Source: Neolentinus lepideus HHB14362 ss-1
Lineage: Eukaryota > Basidiomycota > Agaricomycetes > Gloeophyllales > Gloeophyllaceae
Direction of reading: 5' to 3'
NCBI GenBank assembly: GCA_001632425.1
Contig: KV425561.1
Coordinates: 124,001 to 188,000, forward strand
Length of the DNA stretch: 64,000 bases
The number at the start of each line of letters is the position of its first letter. Position 1 is the stretch's first letter. The translations under genes were made by a program, and so were the position numbers. Shown one piece after another: positions 1 to 11,809 of this stretch. The notes beneath the pieces were generated by a model that had not been told where the DNA came from, did no database searches, and saw nothing but the letters and a program-made list of their open reading frames with translations.

Positions 1-1349
1 TACCTGAAAGTGAACTTTCAATGAAGCAACTGCGGGCCTTAACTGTGTGAAACACATCTCACAAGCGGAACGAATAATGGGGAAACACTGTCTCTCTGGT
101 TCCTGGAGTTGGGAGAGCGTGACAAGCCGCGTACCATTCTTACCGACCACAGATCTGAACATTTTACGATACAGAAGTTGTGTTTGCCAGGTACCGTATG
201 TACTGTTACATCTTCCTTGACTTCACGGTCTCTGCTCATATCTGGCTTCAAGATAATAACAATTGATTTAGAGTTGCTCACCTGGTATGCGTACCACGGA
301 TCGAGCTATACCCCGCGTCTTCATATTCGTCTGTGAGGGAGAACTCAGATATCGGACTCGGATCTCTTTGATGTATACACTCACCCTCGTAAGAATCGAT
401 TTGAACCACACACACATCCACCGCATTTCTGACGCGGACGGACATATATGCGGGTAAAACAAGCATCTCTGAAAAGTTGTGCTCTCTCAGGGTGAACGTA
501 CGCCTTAACGGTGATCCGGGCCTCGCGCATCAAGCTAACCATGTGTATGAAGCGGCAGATCATTGTGAAAGCCTTCGCCTTCTGTAAGTTGGCGGGTCCG
601 GATCGAAGAGACTTGCATTGGACAAGACAGCTGTGAAGCTCTTGGCTCATGTGGCTGCAGCTGGAAATCGGGGAAAACACCATTTACTGATGCGCAGATC
701 ATGTCGAGGAAACGCCAATGCCCAATGCAGAGTCTTCTGGAGTCCCTTCCCTTCACTTTCAGCGTCGGAAGTCTGTCGGATAGATAATTGACAAGTGCGA
801 CACTAGCTATACTCAGCCGGTGGAGTTGTCTGTCAGTTATAGGGCCCGAGAGGGATTTCCCGGAGACGTTCCTAATAATGTGAGGGGGAGTTGCGCAACT
901 ACGCTACCTCACGCTAGGTCTAGTACCCCATCTCCTTGCATTGAATACCAGGCTGACTCGGACTTCCCTGCTTGTCTGGCCGCTGAACTTGCTGGGTGCA
1001 TCGCTGAAGTGTATTGTCCAAGAGGGGTCTATCCAGTTGCAGCCGCGACACTAACAGGTGCGAGAAGCTAGAGTTCCACTGGTACCTCTCGAGTGGCTAC
1101 AGAGTCTTGTGATAGTGACTCAGGTAGCCGGTATATAATGCCACATGGCCGGCAACTCGGAAACTCAGTGGACGCCGACAAGGATGCGGAGGGATGCGGG
1201 GAAAGAGCTCAGTGGTCAGTCGACGTTGTTCACGGCGACGGCGGATAACATTTAATCCTTGCTGGCCGAGTGCTGGCCGAGCATGCATACATAATTGTCT
1301 TATGTCTGCCAGTTAAATACCCTGCATCTTGCCACTTTCGTCAACGTCT
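1..1349. other. Left-edge stretch without a recognisable gene
   Basis: Open frames here are short (under about 100 codons), lie on both strands and do not join across plausible introns into anything I recognise. No tRNA fold, tandem repeat or terminal repeat was noticed. The last 100-150 bases must hold the promoter and 5' leader of the isocitrate lyase-family gene that starts at 1350. A diverged gene or transposon remnant cannot be excluded. Confidence 0.5.
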
Positions 1350-3626
1350 ATGGTCATGTCTTCCATACTGAAGTCTACCCGGACTTACCTGCGCCCGTAT
1401 CCCGGTGCTCGTCTCATGTCTTCGTCTTCAGTGCCGCCATCCTCTTCTAGCACTGTGACACCGCCTTGGTCGCTTCCACTAACCCCTCCCAGCCCAACGA
1501 CGGAAAACGCCCTCCATGCCCAGCGCGTCTCGCAGCTATCGTCTTTTTTTTCCTTGCCCCGGTTCTCCTCCCTCCAGCGGCCATACAGTCCCGAATCTGT
1601 AGTGTCCAAACAAGGTTCCCTACCGCCCCTACCTCTTCTTTCTAATCTCCTTGCAGATAAGCTGTATGCGCTCTTCGAGGAACGGTCGAAACAGGGCGTG
1701 GGGGTGAAGACTCTGGGAGTTGTGGATCCAGTGCAGATGACCCAGACAGCCAGAGAGGGAATTGAAGTCGCGTATATCAGTGGATGGGCCTGTAGCAGCC
1801 TGTTGACAACGGGAAATAATGAGGTCGGCCCTGATCTCGGGTGAGCCCCCAGATACATCGGCATGCATGTCCTAGAGCTGGAATTAGTTTGCAATAGAGA
1901 CTATCCGTATACCACGGTTCCGAATCAGGTCCACCGTATCTTTCGTGCACAACAGCTTCACGACAGGAAGCACTACGATGAGCGCTTTAATGCCTCTGAA
2001 GAAGAGCGTGCTAAGATGCCCTATGTCGACTATCTGCGACCCATCATCGCAGATGCTGATACTGGGTAGGTGCCACTAGCAAAATAATGTATCTATGTCT
2101 CATGCATATTACAGCCACGGTGGTACATCTGCTGTCATGAAGCTAGCCAAGTTATTCGCCGAATCGGTCAGTAACGCTTGCCCTAGACCTTATTTATCTC
2201 TTATGTGCATTTCAGGGAGCTGCTGGTATCCATCTGGAAGATCAACTCCATGGAGGGAAGAAGGTTCGTGTACGTCGGGATATCGATGCAACATTTAACC
2301 ATCATCTTACCTGCAGTGTGGCCATCTTGCGGGGAAAGTCCTCGTTCCCACCTCCACGCACGTCTCGCGCCTCATCGCCTCCCGCTTCCAACTCGACATC
2401 CTGCAGTCCACGATGCTCCTCATTGCGCGCACTGACGCTGAGTCTGCCAAGCTCATCTCGAGCACGGTCGACCTCACGGACGCGGCATTCGTGAAGGGCG
2501 TCGTGACGAAGAAAGGAGGCGAGAAGGGGCTGGCAGATGTCATTGCCGAGGCGGAGATGAGGGGCGCGAGTGGAAAGGAGGTAGATAGAGTCGAGAAGGA
2601 GTGGATGGATAAGCATCCGTTGGTGACCTTTGGCCAAGGTTGGTGTGATTACTTGTTCGCGAGTTGACTACGTGATTGACGCCCGTGCTTCAGCGGTTCA
2701 ACAGGCTATCGAGTCAACTGCGTCGATATCTGCTGCAGCCAAGAAGGACGCTTACAGCAAGTATCTGGAAGCTTCGACGAGTAAGTCCAACGCCGAGGCA
2801 CGAGAGATTGCAAGAGACATCGTCGGTGAATGGGTTGGCTGGGATTGGGATCGTAAGTGCTCCTGTTCCATTCCGGACACCTCATCCCTAACTCAGTATT
2901 TATCTGTGTAGTGCCAAGAACTCGCGAGGGTTACTATCACTTCACCGGCGGCCTCGAGTGCGCCATCCAGCGCGCCCTGACCTATGCGCCCTACGCGGAC
3001 CTCATCTGGCTCGAGACCAAGACCCCTGACCTCGAGCAAGCGCGATATTTCGCTAGGAAGATCCGCGCGAAGTACCCCGGCAAGTGGTTAGTGTATAACC
3101 TGAGCCCCAGCTTTAACTGGAGTGGGCAAGGATTCAACGGTAAGACAATTGGTTGATATCTTCGTGGCTGTGGAGGGTTTATGGTGTCTTCTGTCAGATA
3201 CGGACCTGAAGAACTTCACGAATGAGCTTGGCAAGGAAGGGTTTGTCCTCCAGCTAATCTCATTGGCTGGTCTGCATAGCAATGGTGCTGCTATGGGTAT
3301 GTCTCAACCAAGTGCTTCGTAGCGGTTTCGTATTACTCACCTGTATCATTAGCTGAGCTTGCGGGACGATATAAGGACGACGGTATGTTGGCCTATGTCG
3401 AGCTTGTGCAACGCAAAGAGAAGGAGATTGGCTGTGATGTGCTTACGCATCAGAAATGGTACGAACTGTCGTGCTTCTCGCCTGTGGTCAGCAACTTACT
3501 ATTGCGCACTTGCGCTCATAAATTAGGAGTGGTGCGAACTACATCGATCGCATCTTAAGCACGGTGTCATCCGGGTCTTCAGCTACGTCCTCTGTTGGAG
3601 CAGACTCTACCGAGCACTCTTTCTAA
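1350..3626 (+). CDS. Mitochondrial isocitrate lyase-family enzyme, probably 2-methylisocitrate lyase
   Basis: The family cleaves isocitrate to succinate plus glyoxylate, or 2-methylisocitrate to succinate plus pyruvate in the methylcitrate cycle that removes propionate. I join ten exons: 1350-1840, 1898-2065, 2115-2166, 2216-2263, 2317-2638, 2694-2852, 2912-3139, 3198-3296, 3353-3458 and 3527-3626. Phases agree throughout. Visible signatures are [24 protein letters not shown] (catalytic Cys in KKCGH), [11 protein letters not shown] and NLSPSFNWS. The first 50 or so residues are rich in Ser, Arg and Thr without acidic residues ([16 protein letters not shown]), like a mitochondrial presequence. 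The C-terminus ends EHSF, with no peroxisomal SKL-type signal. That pairing fits mitochondrial methylisocitrate lyase better than glyoxylate-cycle isocitrate lyase, but substrate choice is inferred. The start is either the ATG at 1350 or the one at 1356. Confidence 0.88.
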
Positions 3627-3885
3627 TTCTTCTTCGCGGGACGCTAAGTACGACGCAACACACCAGACGTCATAATTCATTCTTAGTGCTGGTTGTATAG
3701 CACTAATTAAGTACAGTGTGAATTACAGGATATGAGGACGAAAGCGAAGCGAACAGTGATGACAAGCTGAAGAGATGAGAATCCGCTGTAAACTACTTAG
3801 TCTTCTAAAGGAGGAACCAATATATGTACCGTTAAATTACAGCATACACATTGCAGGCACCGATCCGAGTAAGTCGTGAACGAGT

Positions 3886-6800
3886 TCAGTCCCGCTGATC
3901 CAGTCCGTGGTAAGGATAGCTCAACGACTTATGGGGGTCCATCTTCGGAGAGACGATTTCAAATTCGGAGGTGTCGAAGCTGTTCCCGTCGTCCTCGTAT
4001 GACGGTCGTTGTGAAGCTGGTGGAGACGCGCCCATTGGCGAACGACGGGGTGGGGAGGAGTGCATGGAAGACGTAGGGGTTGGTGTCAATTGTGCTCTGG
4101 ACTGTCCGTTACCAAAAGACTGTTGTGACTGTCGAGACGCACGGTTGGCAGCGACATACTGCTCGGGCAAATTGGGGCTGGGAGGTATCTCATTGACCGA
4201 TGAGATAGATCCCTTGCTCTTCGAAGAACCTAGACCTAGAATGCTTGGTCGACGTTTTCGTGGTGCTTCAAACTGTTCTGTGGCAGACCCCTCTGGAATC
4301 GAATCAGATTTGCTCGACAGCATCGACGATGACTTCCATGACCTCAGAATTGACTTTCTGACGCTTCCTCGATCCCCAGGTGTATTGGAAGGTCCTTGTG
4401 GTGGATCCACTGGGGGGCTAGATGATGGTACGGGTGTTGAGGGTGGTTGGGGTGAGTAAGATGGTTGTGGTGAAGGAGTTACTCGGTGCGGGTACGGAGA
4501 AGTTCGACGGACAGGCATTGGATATGGGGACTCCTGATTGAAATGCAGGACGTCTAATTCAGATCTTCTGGGAGTCATCATCTGCTGTGGATAGGGAGAA
4601 GATGGCATGGGCTGGAGGCCTATTGGCTTGGGGGGCGGCGGTGGCATCATCTCCTGTCGTCCATTGGGGATCGCAGGCACCTGGGGGGAAAGCCTACCAC
4701 CGTTAGGGGCCGCAGACGATGAAGAGGGCCCCGCAGCCGACATGGAATTTTTGTTACTCTTCCTCCAAAACTTCTTGATGCTTTTCACGCTTACAAGCGA
4801 TGCACCAGCGGAGCCGGCGGACTTCAGGGTTTTGACGTCAGCTTCCTCTTGAATAATAGAGTCGCTGGAAAATCTGCTCGACGGTGTGCGCGGTTGACTG
4901 TATTCACTGCTTTGACGACCGTCCGAGAATGCTTGCGAGTCCCGATCCACCGACACTACTGTTGGCGGGAGTGCGGACGGGAAACGTCCGAAAGGATCAG
5001 GCGAGAGAGGAATTACAGGTGAGTTGACATTGTGTTTCAGATGAGGCGTAAGACCAGGATATTGCATATGCTCTTCTTCCAGCTCACGTTTCCTGGCGGC
5101 GCTCTCAGACATACCCGAATCAGTCGAAGATGGCCGTTTTGAGAATATCTTTGGCGGGTCTCTCGAAACACCATTGACAGTCAGACGCGGTGGTGCAGGC
5201 CCGGCCGACGACGATGGGGGGGACTCATCCTCTTGATTTGACAGCATGGAGTACGGCACTGCTGGCCAGACCGCTTCTCCGGGACTAATAGCACATACAT
5301 GATCTGCACCGACTAGGGTATCTAGACCATAATAACTCACCCTACACGACCTCCCGACGGCGGTGAAGGCTTCCCCATCTGCTGTGGTCTTGAATCTGGT
5401 GGTGCCAGGCTGGGTGCACCAAGCGACGTCGATCGTTGAGTGGGAATAGCCCCCTCTCCCGCCAACTCGTACTCCATCCGCCTCGGCGAAAGCTGAGCGA
5501 GAGCCTGGTGGCGTGCAGACCAGACTTGGTGAGTCGGAGTGCGGATCATGACGAGCAAGGCAGGGGGCGTACCTTCTCGATCTCGTCCAGCTTCGCTCTC
5601 ATTAAATACTGACTCCTCCTCCGATCATAAGGATCATTCTCGTCGTACTGAGATCAAGATGAAACCCAGATCAAAATAGTTCATTTCCATGATCTCCGGA
5701 GAAAACGCACCTCATCATCAGGCCCAAGAATGCTTACGTCTAGCCCCAGATCCAGGTCCTCAAACACGACGCCCTCGCGCCTCTCGTCAGTAGGACTGCG
5801 TATCCGAGCTTCCCGACGTTCTGTGGACTGCTCCCTTGAGCTTGGCTCGCTTTCCGATGGCGTGCCCTCTCCCGTGAGATAGGCTAGCCTAGTCGACTCG
5901 GACGTTGGCAAGGGGCTGCGCTCGGGGTGCGCTATATCACCGGGAACAGGGGGAATATCAAGCGGTGGCGGGACATGCTTCCTGATGGTTGCAGCTGTCT
6001 TGGGGGATGACGTTCGTTTGCTACCAGATTGTGGTGGTGAATTAGGGATGTTGACTGAGAGTCGCGGGCGTCTGTTGTCGTGCCAAAGTTCTCGAACCTC
6101 AACGGTGTCATCTTGTTCCTCGCTTTCTTCACCCCCGTCCTCGGCAAGGACGGCACCGTCAAGAGCGAGACCATGGCGATTTCGAGTCTGTGTTTCGTTG
6201 TGAATGTCAGCCCATGTGTCAGCGTCAGACCCAAAAACGTCCTCAAGAGGGTCCCGGTTGGAAAGTGAAGAACCGAAGCGGGCCGTTTCATCTTCTTCGT
6301 CAACCTCGAAATCGAAATCGGGATGAGGAGATGAAAAGGGAGAAGGGTTATCTGCATCCACAGGGGACTCAAAAAGGGGAGCATATCCTCCGTTCGAATG
6401 TTCAATTTCAATGTCGTCGTTGCTCACCTGCCCATCGAGTTCGTCATCCGTCTCCTCATCAATGGCCTTGCTCCCGAGCGCGAAACTCGGCGCGGGGCTT
6501 GCCGTCTGCAGGCGGTGCACCAGCTCGAGCTCGCGCGGCGGCGACGCGTCACTGTCCTTCGAATCTGCTCTTTTTCTACTCGTCCTGCTGTCCGCCCGCC
6601 GCGCGAGATTCTTCCGCCGGCTCCGTATCCAGGGCTCGTACCACTGCGCCTTACGCCGGTCAATGTCGAACTCGACCTTCACGAGGATCGGGATGAGCGA
6701 GGGCGAGTGGAGTCCGGGAAGATCCAGAGACTCCGCGCGGGGATCCAGCGGCCCCTCCGCGCTGGCTGAGACGGACGAGTCGGGTGTCACTGGCTCGTTC

Positions 6801-7696
6801 TCGGACTGTGAAGTACTGCGAGCACTACGGCCACTACGGATACTCGACTTCGCTCGGAGGTCCGATGTCGACGAGGGGGTGGAGGGTGACGGTGTAGCGG
6901 GGTACGCGTGGTACGCGGGCTGGGGTGTCTCGACTCGCTGAGGCGTAACGAGCGTGCGCAGGCCGCCGTCATGGGATGCGGCTCCAGGGAGCCCAAGACC
7001 CAACCCGAAGCTTGGGGTATGTGTAGCTTCTTCGCGTTCGGTCCTGGCAACGCGAGACCATATGAGTTTCCAAATCTCCTCCGACAATCTAGGGCCTAGC
7101 TCTTCGCCTTCCACGCTTCCATGGCTCATGTCGATGCTTGAGCTCGGGCTCACCGTGCCATGTTGTCGTGGAGTTGATGAGACCAGATAAAGAATCATAC
7201 CGACTGTACTTGGTAGAGCGTACTCTTTCGCTATCGCGCCTAGTTGGCTTTGGAAAGTTGGATACAGAGGCACTAGAGTTCCCCGTCGGAACTGAGTATG
7301 ATAGCCAGAAGCAGTAGAGGGAGTAGGAGCCAGATCAGAGTCGTCATATTGTTCTGAATCATGAGGAAGGTGAAGTGGGGGTATAACATGCAGCAGAAAC
7401 CTGGAGGTAGGTGCAGGTGAAGAGTATGTTGAAAAGGTCGTAGAGACAGCAGAAGGAGTGGGCGAGCGTCGGTGGTAAGTCTGGTGGTCGGGGAAGAGTG
7501 AAGAAGCAGTAGTGCTTGAATTTGTCGATAAATTAGTAGTGGATAGGTTGTTGGGCGAGCCGGCCGGTAAAGGAATGGATACACCGAGAGCGTTTGCGAG
7601 TTTCGCCAGACGGTGTGGGGGTAAAGGACTCCGAGGAGGAGGCCAGATCGGCGGCTCGGGAGGGAGTGACGACGACCGAGAAGCTCGAGGAGGCAT
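3886..7696 (-). CDS. Large Ser/Pro-rich, mostly disordered fungal protein of unknown function
   Basis: Four exons join in frame on the minus strand: 7696-5711, 5647-5573, 5504-5341 and 5284-3886, giving about 1,207 residues. I do not recognise the family. An ordered part lies near residues 130-390. It includes RGTLVPLYPTFQSQLGAIAK and LSEEIWKLIWSRV, then a basic segment around KAQWYEPWIRSRRKNLARR. Acidic and Ser-rich linkers follow. Exons 2-3 encode a short charged helix (RRSQYLMRAKLDEIEKALAQL) that could be a coiled coil. The C-terminal 460 residues are rich in Ser, Pro and basic patches such as KKFWRKSNK and are probably disordered. The small exons 2 and 3 prove that the two long flanking frames are one gene: the apparent start of the downstream frame is a GTGAGT splice donor. 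A signalling or cytoskeletal scaffold would fit, but that is a guess. Confidence 0.75.
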
Positions 7697-9242
7697 TATT
7701 GCTGTCCGTCGACCTTGGAATGAATAAAGGAAAGTGAATAAGGTCTACTGCATTAGTCTGCTAGCGAGTCAGTCTAGTAACAACATCGGCTTGCAAGCAA
7801 GCCCGAGCTCAAATCGAACGTACATATCGTGGGCTGTCCCTCCCAAACGTTAGATATGGCAAGTGTAACTGCTCCTTTCTGGCCTACGTCGTTCAAGCGT
7901 CAACGACTTACAGAAACGAGAATTACCCTAAGGGCGGAATACGTATACGGAAAGGAGAGAGATGGCTGCGGGCAGAAGGTCGCGGGAAACTTTGCTAACG
8001 CTCGTTTCCTCCTACTTACCCCGTGCATGCCGTCCTGCCAACAATCCTATCATGATTGATATCTTCGGACATCCGTTATTGCCTAGCTTAGACGAGGATC
8101 ATGATTCCTCTACATAGCCCACGATGTTGGAGCTGTCTATGCCACAGTAACTATGGTGATGAGGCCACAATGGACCGACCATACACTACACCGGACAAAC
8201 GGAAAAGTTGCATTGGCATGGAGAGTTAAGGAGTACACGGAGCTGGGCGGCAGAGATCACAGTATGGTATGTTTCATGAAACTCCGCAGCTTGCATAACA
8301 TACGACTCTGGATATGATGCCGATAAGCCTACGACGTCGCGGATATCGTATGTTGGTTTAGTTTGGCAGAGAGAACGCATGAATAGTTGACAAGACGTGG
8401 CATCAAGGGAACGCGACGTCAGAGTGTGTGTTGCTCTGAGATAATATCGTGGGGGAAGTTGGTAAGTACGCAGCTGTAGGCATACGAACTTAGATATGAT
8501 CCCGATACTGTTCGTAACATGTATGCTGTCAATGTGCCTAGTGCGTCCTGACATTGAGGACACGAACTCGGGGCAGCAATACCCTCTCGGTATGAGGAGT
8601 CAAGGAAACAGCTGTTGAAGATGGATTCGGGATGGAATGCACCACGACCAAGTATCGCGTTCCACGGAACCAGCAGCATGATATCATCCGTGCGATACAA
8701 GCACGTTTGAACTTCAATTCCATTCAAATTTGGTCGTGGCCGCGCCATAACGAGGGATATAGTCTTGGGGCAGCAGCGCTGATTGTTAGGCATCCATACA
8801 AATATATTTGAGAAACTTTGTAGATGATGATTGCAGAATGTATTGCCAGGAAAAGGGTAAACCATCTTCGTCACTTACTCGTGCGCTCCAGCGTTGCGGC
8901 AACGAACTCCATAATCAGTTGAAAGACATCCCAAGCATCGTACATCCACTCCTAAGCCTAAATCCTGCCCTCGCGGATCTTCCTTGAAACTGAGCGTAAT
9001 GAGAACAGCACATAAACAATTATTAGACCAGGGAAACTTGGGGGGAAGAGTACAAAGGCGACCCGGCAATGTCCGTGTAGTGAGGTCACCGGAGTGCCGG
9101 TGGCGATAGAGCTCAGCTTACTACTTGTAGTGCATTCGCCGGCCGACATACATAGCACAGTGCACAGCGCTACTCATCTTGTTTCTTTACTGTCAACTTA
9201 TTCCATTAGTCGGACCGCTGTGCGCCACAAGATTTGGGTACG
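7697..9242. other. 1.5-kb intergenic stretch; one doubtful minus-strand frame
   Basis: This lies between the divergent start of the disordered-protein gene at 7696 and the RING ligase gene at 9243, so both promoters are inside it. The longest open frame, about 151 codons at 8419-8874 on the minus strand, has no family signature. A second minus frame overlaps it. No repeats with clear borders or RNA genes were seen. I regard coding here as possible but unsupported. Confidence 0.4.
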
Positions 9243-10917
9243 ATGTCGTCTAGAGAACCAATGTGGTATTGTCACGAGGTGAATACATTCGCCGACTGAG
9301 CATCTCGAGAGCGCGTCGATAACCATCCGATGTATGCTAATACGTGTAACAGTGCCATGCTGAAATGAGGCCGATTATGGTGAGCATCAAGCGTCATGTT
9401 TTCATATACAGGACCATGCCCTGATAGCTGTGATTGTCTAGGCACCAGACCCGCGTTGTGCGTCTTGCCACGGCACTTTCGTTGAGAAAGTGCGTCAATT
9501 ATCGCTGTACACTCCGCCTGTGCCTCTTTACATGGGTGTGTATAGATCGAGAACCCGCAAGATGATCCCAGAGAATTCGCCATGCACGGGCCTGGTGGTG
9601 ACGATGTGCCGGAGCTCGATCAGTTCGTCAGTGCGTACTCGCCCTCTTCGATCGCAGGATATCTGAGATTCATTTTTGAATGTAAATTATATATGTGCGT
9701 GCAGTGGGATTGCATCAATTACTCGCGCATCCACGCCCGCGCTCGCCTACACCACGACCTTCCTCGCCAGGAACTTCTCCAACTAGGGTGAGAATCTCGA
9801 CTTGATGCAATGCACATTGCTTATGATATTCCAGAGCGGAGTTCGTATCGAACTTAGCCGCTCCCGACCAGGTGCCGGCCTAAGCACCTTCATCATTGGC
9901 GGGCCCAACACCCTTGGGCGGGCACCCGGCGACAGAGACAGGGACAGAGACGGGCCCCATTTACCTGGGTCACCAATGTGCGTTAGCCCCTCCCTCACTT
10001 CCTCTACGCCGTCGATACTTAATTGAATCCTATGCATTCGTAGGTTCATGCGGCGCAATAGTGGCGACCGCGACCCGGACAATGCGATCGCAGGCAACGT
10101 AATGATGCAGTACCTGATATCGATGCTGTCGCAGCGGCCGGGGCAACGCGGCGGAGATCCACTTGGGGGCTTTGGAGGCTTATTCGGCCCGTCATTTGGG
10201 GATATGGACGGCGGACGGTGGGGTGATTATGTCTTTAGCCAAGATGGTGCGTGGTATGTTCTTGCGCGGAAAAAGGCTGAGTGTGAATATGAATGCGATG
10301 TGCAGCGCTGGACCAGATTATGACGCAATTGATGGAGAACTCGAATGCGCATCGCCCCGTACCTGCGCCTGAGGACGTGGTAAATAAACTGCCTAGGGAG
10401 ATCCTCGAGATAGGATGTGAGTGCACACCCTGGATGCTAATTAACCGAAACTGAGTCCGGAGTAGCACCGTTACTCGAGAAGGACTGCGCTGTTTGCAAA
10501 GAGCAGTTTAAACTCGGTACCGAGGATCCGGATGAACAAGTGGTCGTCACGCTTCCTTGTAAACATCCCTTCCACGAACCGTGCATCATGCCCTGGCTCA
10601 AGTCGAGCGGAACGTGTCCAGTCTGCAGATATCAATTGGTGGCCCAGCCATCACAAGAACACGGTCCAGGGTCGCCGCCACATACTGGTGGAAGCTCCGG
10701 TCGACCGGGCAGCCCGCCTAATAACCGGTCGCGGTCGCCAGGTGCTGGGGGGAGCGGAGGCGGTGGCGGTGGTGGAGGCCTGTTGAGCAGCTTGTTGAGC
10801 CATTTGGGTGGCGGTGGCGGGTCATCGGGGCAATCGAGGTCGCAGTCGAATGCAAATAACAACCGTGACCGCGACTCGGAGCATTTGCCTGGATCATGGA
10901 GTGAACCAGTCGATTGA
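9243..10917 (+). CDS. RING-H2 E3 ubiquitin ligase, RNF126/RNF115 type
   Basis: The product should transfer ubiquitin from an E2 to substrates. I read nine exons: 9243-9278, 9353-9379, 9442-9489, 9546-9630, 9705-9787, 9835 to about 9977, 10044-10246, 10306-10416 and 10466-10917. The first three exons (36, 27 and 48 nt) encode a zinc ribbon with two CxxC pairs, CHEC and CASC, as in the ubiquitin-binding N-terminus of RNF126. After a Gly/Arg-rich linker comes LDQIMTQLMENS, then a C3H2C3 RING-H2 beginning CAVCKEQF and ending TCPVCRYQL. The Gly/Ser-rich tail is probably disordered. The domain order equals RNF126/BCA2; the RNF126 quality-control role is inferred. The exon 4-5 junction is the least certain: donor GTGCGT at 9631 keeps the frame. 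A transposon sits about 150 bp downstream, probably in or just past the 3' UTR. Confidence 0.87.
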
Positions 10918-11070
10918 AGCCTGAAGGTAAGGGCCGATGAGATCGGGGAGGGGAGGTGCGAGTCGGGTGTTCGATGGGTGTGGATTCGCGTCTTGGAAGT
11001 GACAAGCTCGAAGAGTGATTGAAGTACACTAATGTCCGTGTAGACTTTGTAGTTTCTGTTGTATCACCCC

Positions 11071-11079
11071 GTATGTTCC
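11071..11079 (+). repeat. Left 9-bp target-site duplication (GTATGTTCC)
   Basis: GTATGTTCC stands directly before the left terminus of the Mutator-like element. It is repeated exactly at 16896-16904 directly after the right terminus. Nine-base duplications are characteristic of MULE insertion. Confidence 0.93.
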
Positions 11080-11102
11080 GGATAATTCTATCCAGCAACC
11101 CC
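11080..11102 (+). repeat. Left terminal inverted repeat of the MULE
   Basis: Twenty-three bases starting GGATAATTCTATCC are identical to the reverse complement of 16873-16895. The inner part, CCAGCAACCCC (11092-11102), is repeated inverted as GGGGTTGCTGG at 11123-11133. This leaves a 20-nt loop, so the tip can form a hairpin. Confidence 0.93.
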
Positions 11103-11809
11103 TCGACTTTCATGATTTCAGGGGGGTTGCTGGCCTCTGTGACGGTCACAGACATCATTGGGTCTGACTGCTTGCGACTCGGGTGATCGAGTCTGATCTG
11201 CTTGTGACTCGGGGACAGCCCGATGATAGTGTGTTCTGGGATACTGGTCGTTACTGTTTCTTCCGCTATGTGATCATGTCACATGTCACGCTTGCAGGTC
11301 GTGCTACGTAGTAGATAGTATTACTCTACTGGATTATCTTGGTACACCGACTAGAGCTTAGAATGTCATCCGAAAGGCCTTGGACACTGGCTGAGGCAAG
11401 TGTGACACAGTACTGTCACAAAATACCAGTCACAGTCTATGCACCGCCACCAATATTGCCGGGTGATGAACTGGGTAACAATCCAAGGCTCACATGATAG
11501 TGACACCTCTGTGACTAATGTGCCAGGCTGCGACCTGTTGCGTTCCATCTCCTGCGAATCATATCTCAAACATCAAGATGTGCAAGCTGTTGGTTTGTAG
11601 GATGGAGGATTCACTTCGGTGCTCCAAATGGAAATAGACTGTCGATTTTCAGACAGGAGTCCTAGTACGTTGTTGCCCATGTGCCGAGGTCATCGGTAGT
11701 GCCAAATGCGAATCTAATAGTTGAATTCCAGCCCACTGTCTTGCAGAACATACGTGCAGCTCTTTACCTTGCTTTCTGCTCACTCGTACACTCTGTATTT
11801 GTTGTCGTA

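Noticed and set aside
1385..1894. Minus-strand frame of 169 codons opposite the lyase first exon
   Set aside because: It mirrors the strongly supported plus-strand coding region and has no motif of its own.
5337..5558. Short minus-strand frame as a separate small gene
   Set aside because: It joins the flanking frames through matching donors, acceptors and phases, so it is exon 3 of the 3886-7696 gene plus intron sequence.
6398..6941. Plus-strand Arg/Ser-rich frames of 120-176 codons
   Set aside because: They lie antisense to the disordered-protein exon, whose GC-rich codons create open antisense frames.
8419..8874. Minus-strand frame of 151 codons as a gene
   Set aside because: No family motif, overlaps another frame of similar length, and no exons chain to it; left as an unsupported possibility.
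10632..10862. Proline-rich minus-strand frame
   Set aside because: This is the antisense reading of the Gly-rich tail of the RING ligase.
11681..11809. Upstream extension of the first protease-transposase exon
   Set aside because: The frame begins without an ATG context I trust; MSTTSSATLMF at 11810 is a better start.
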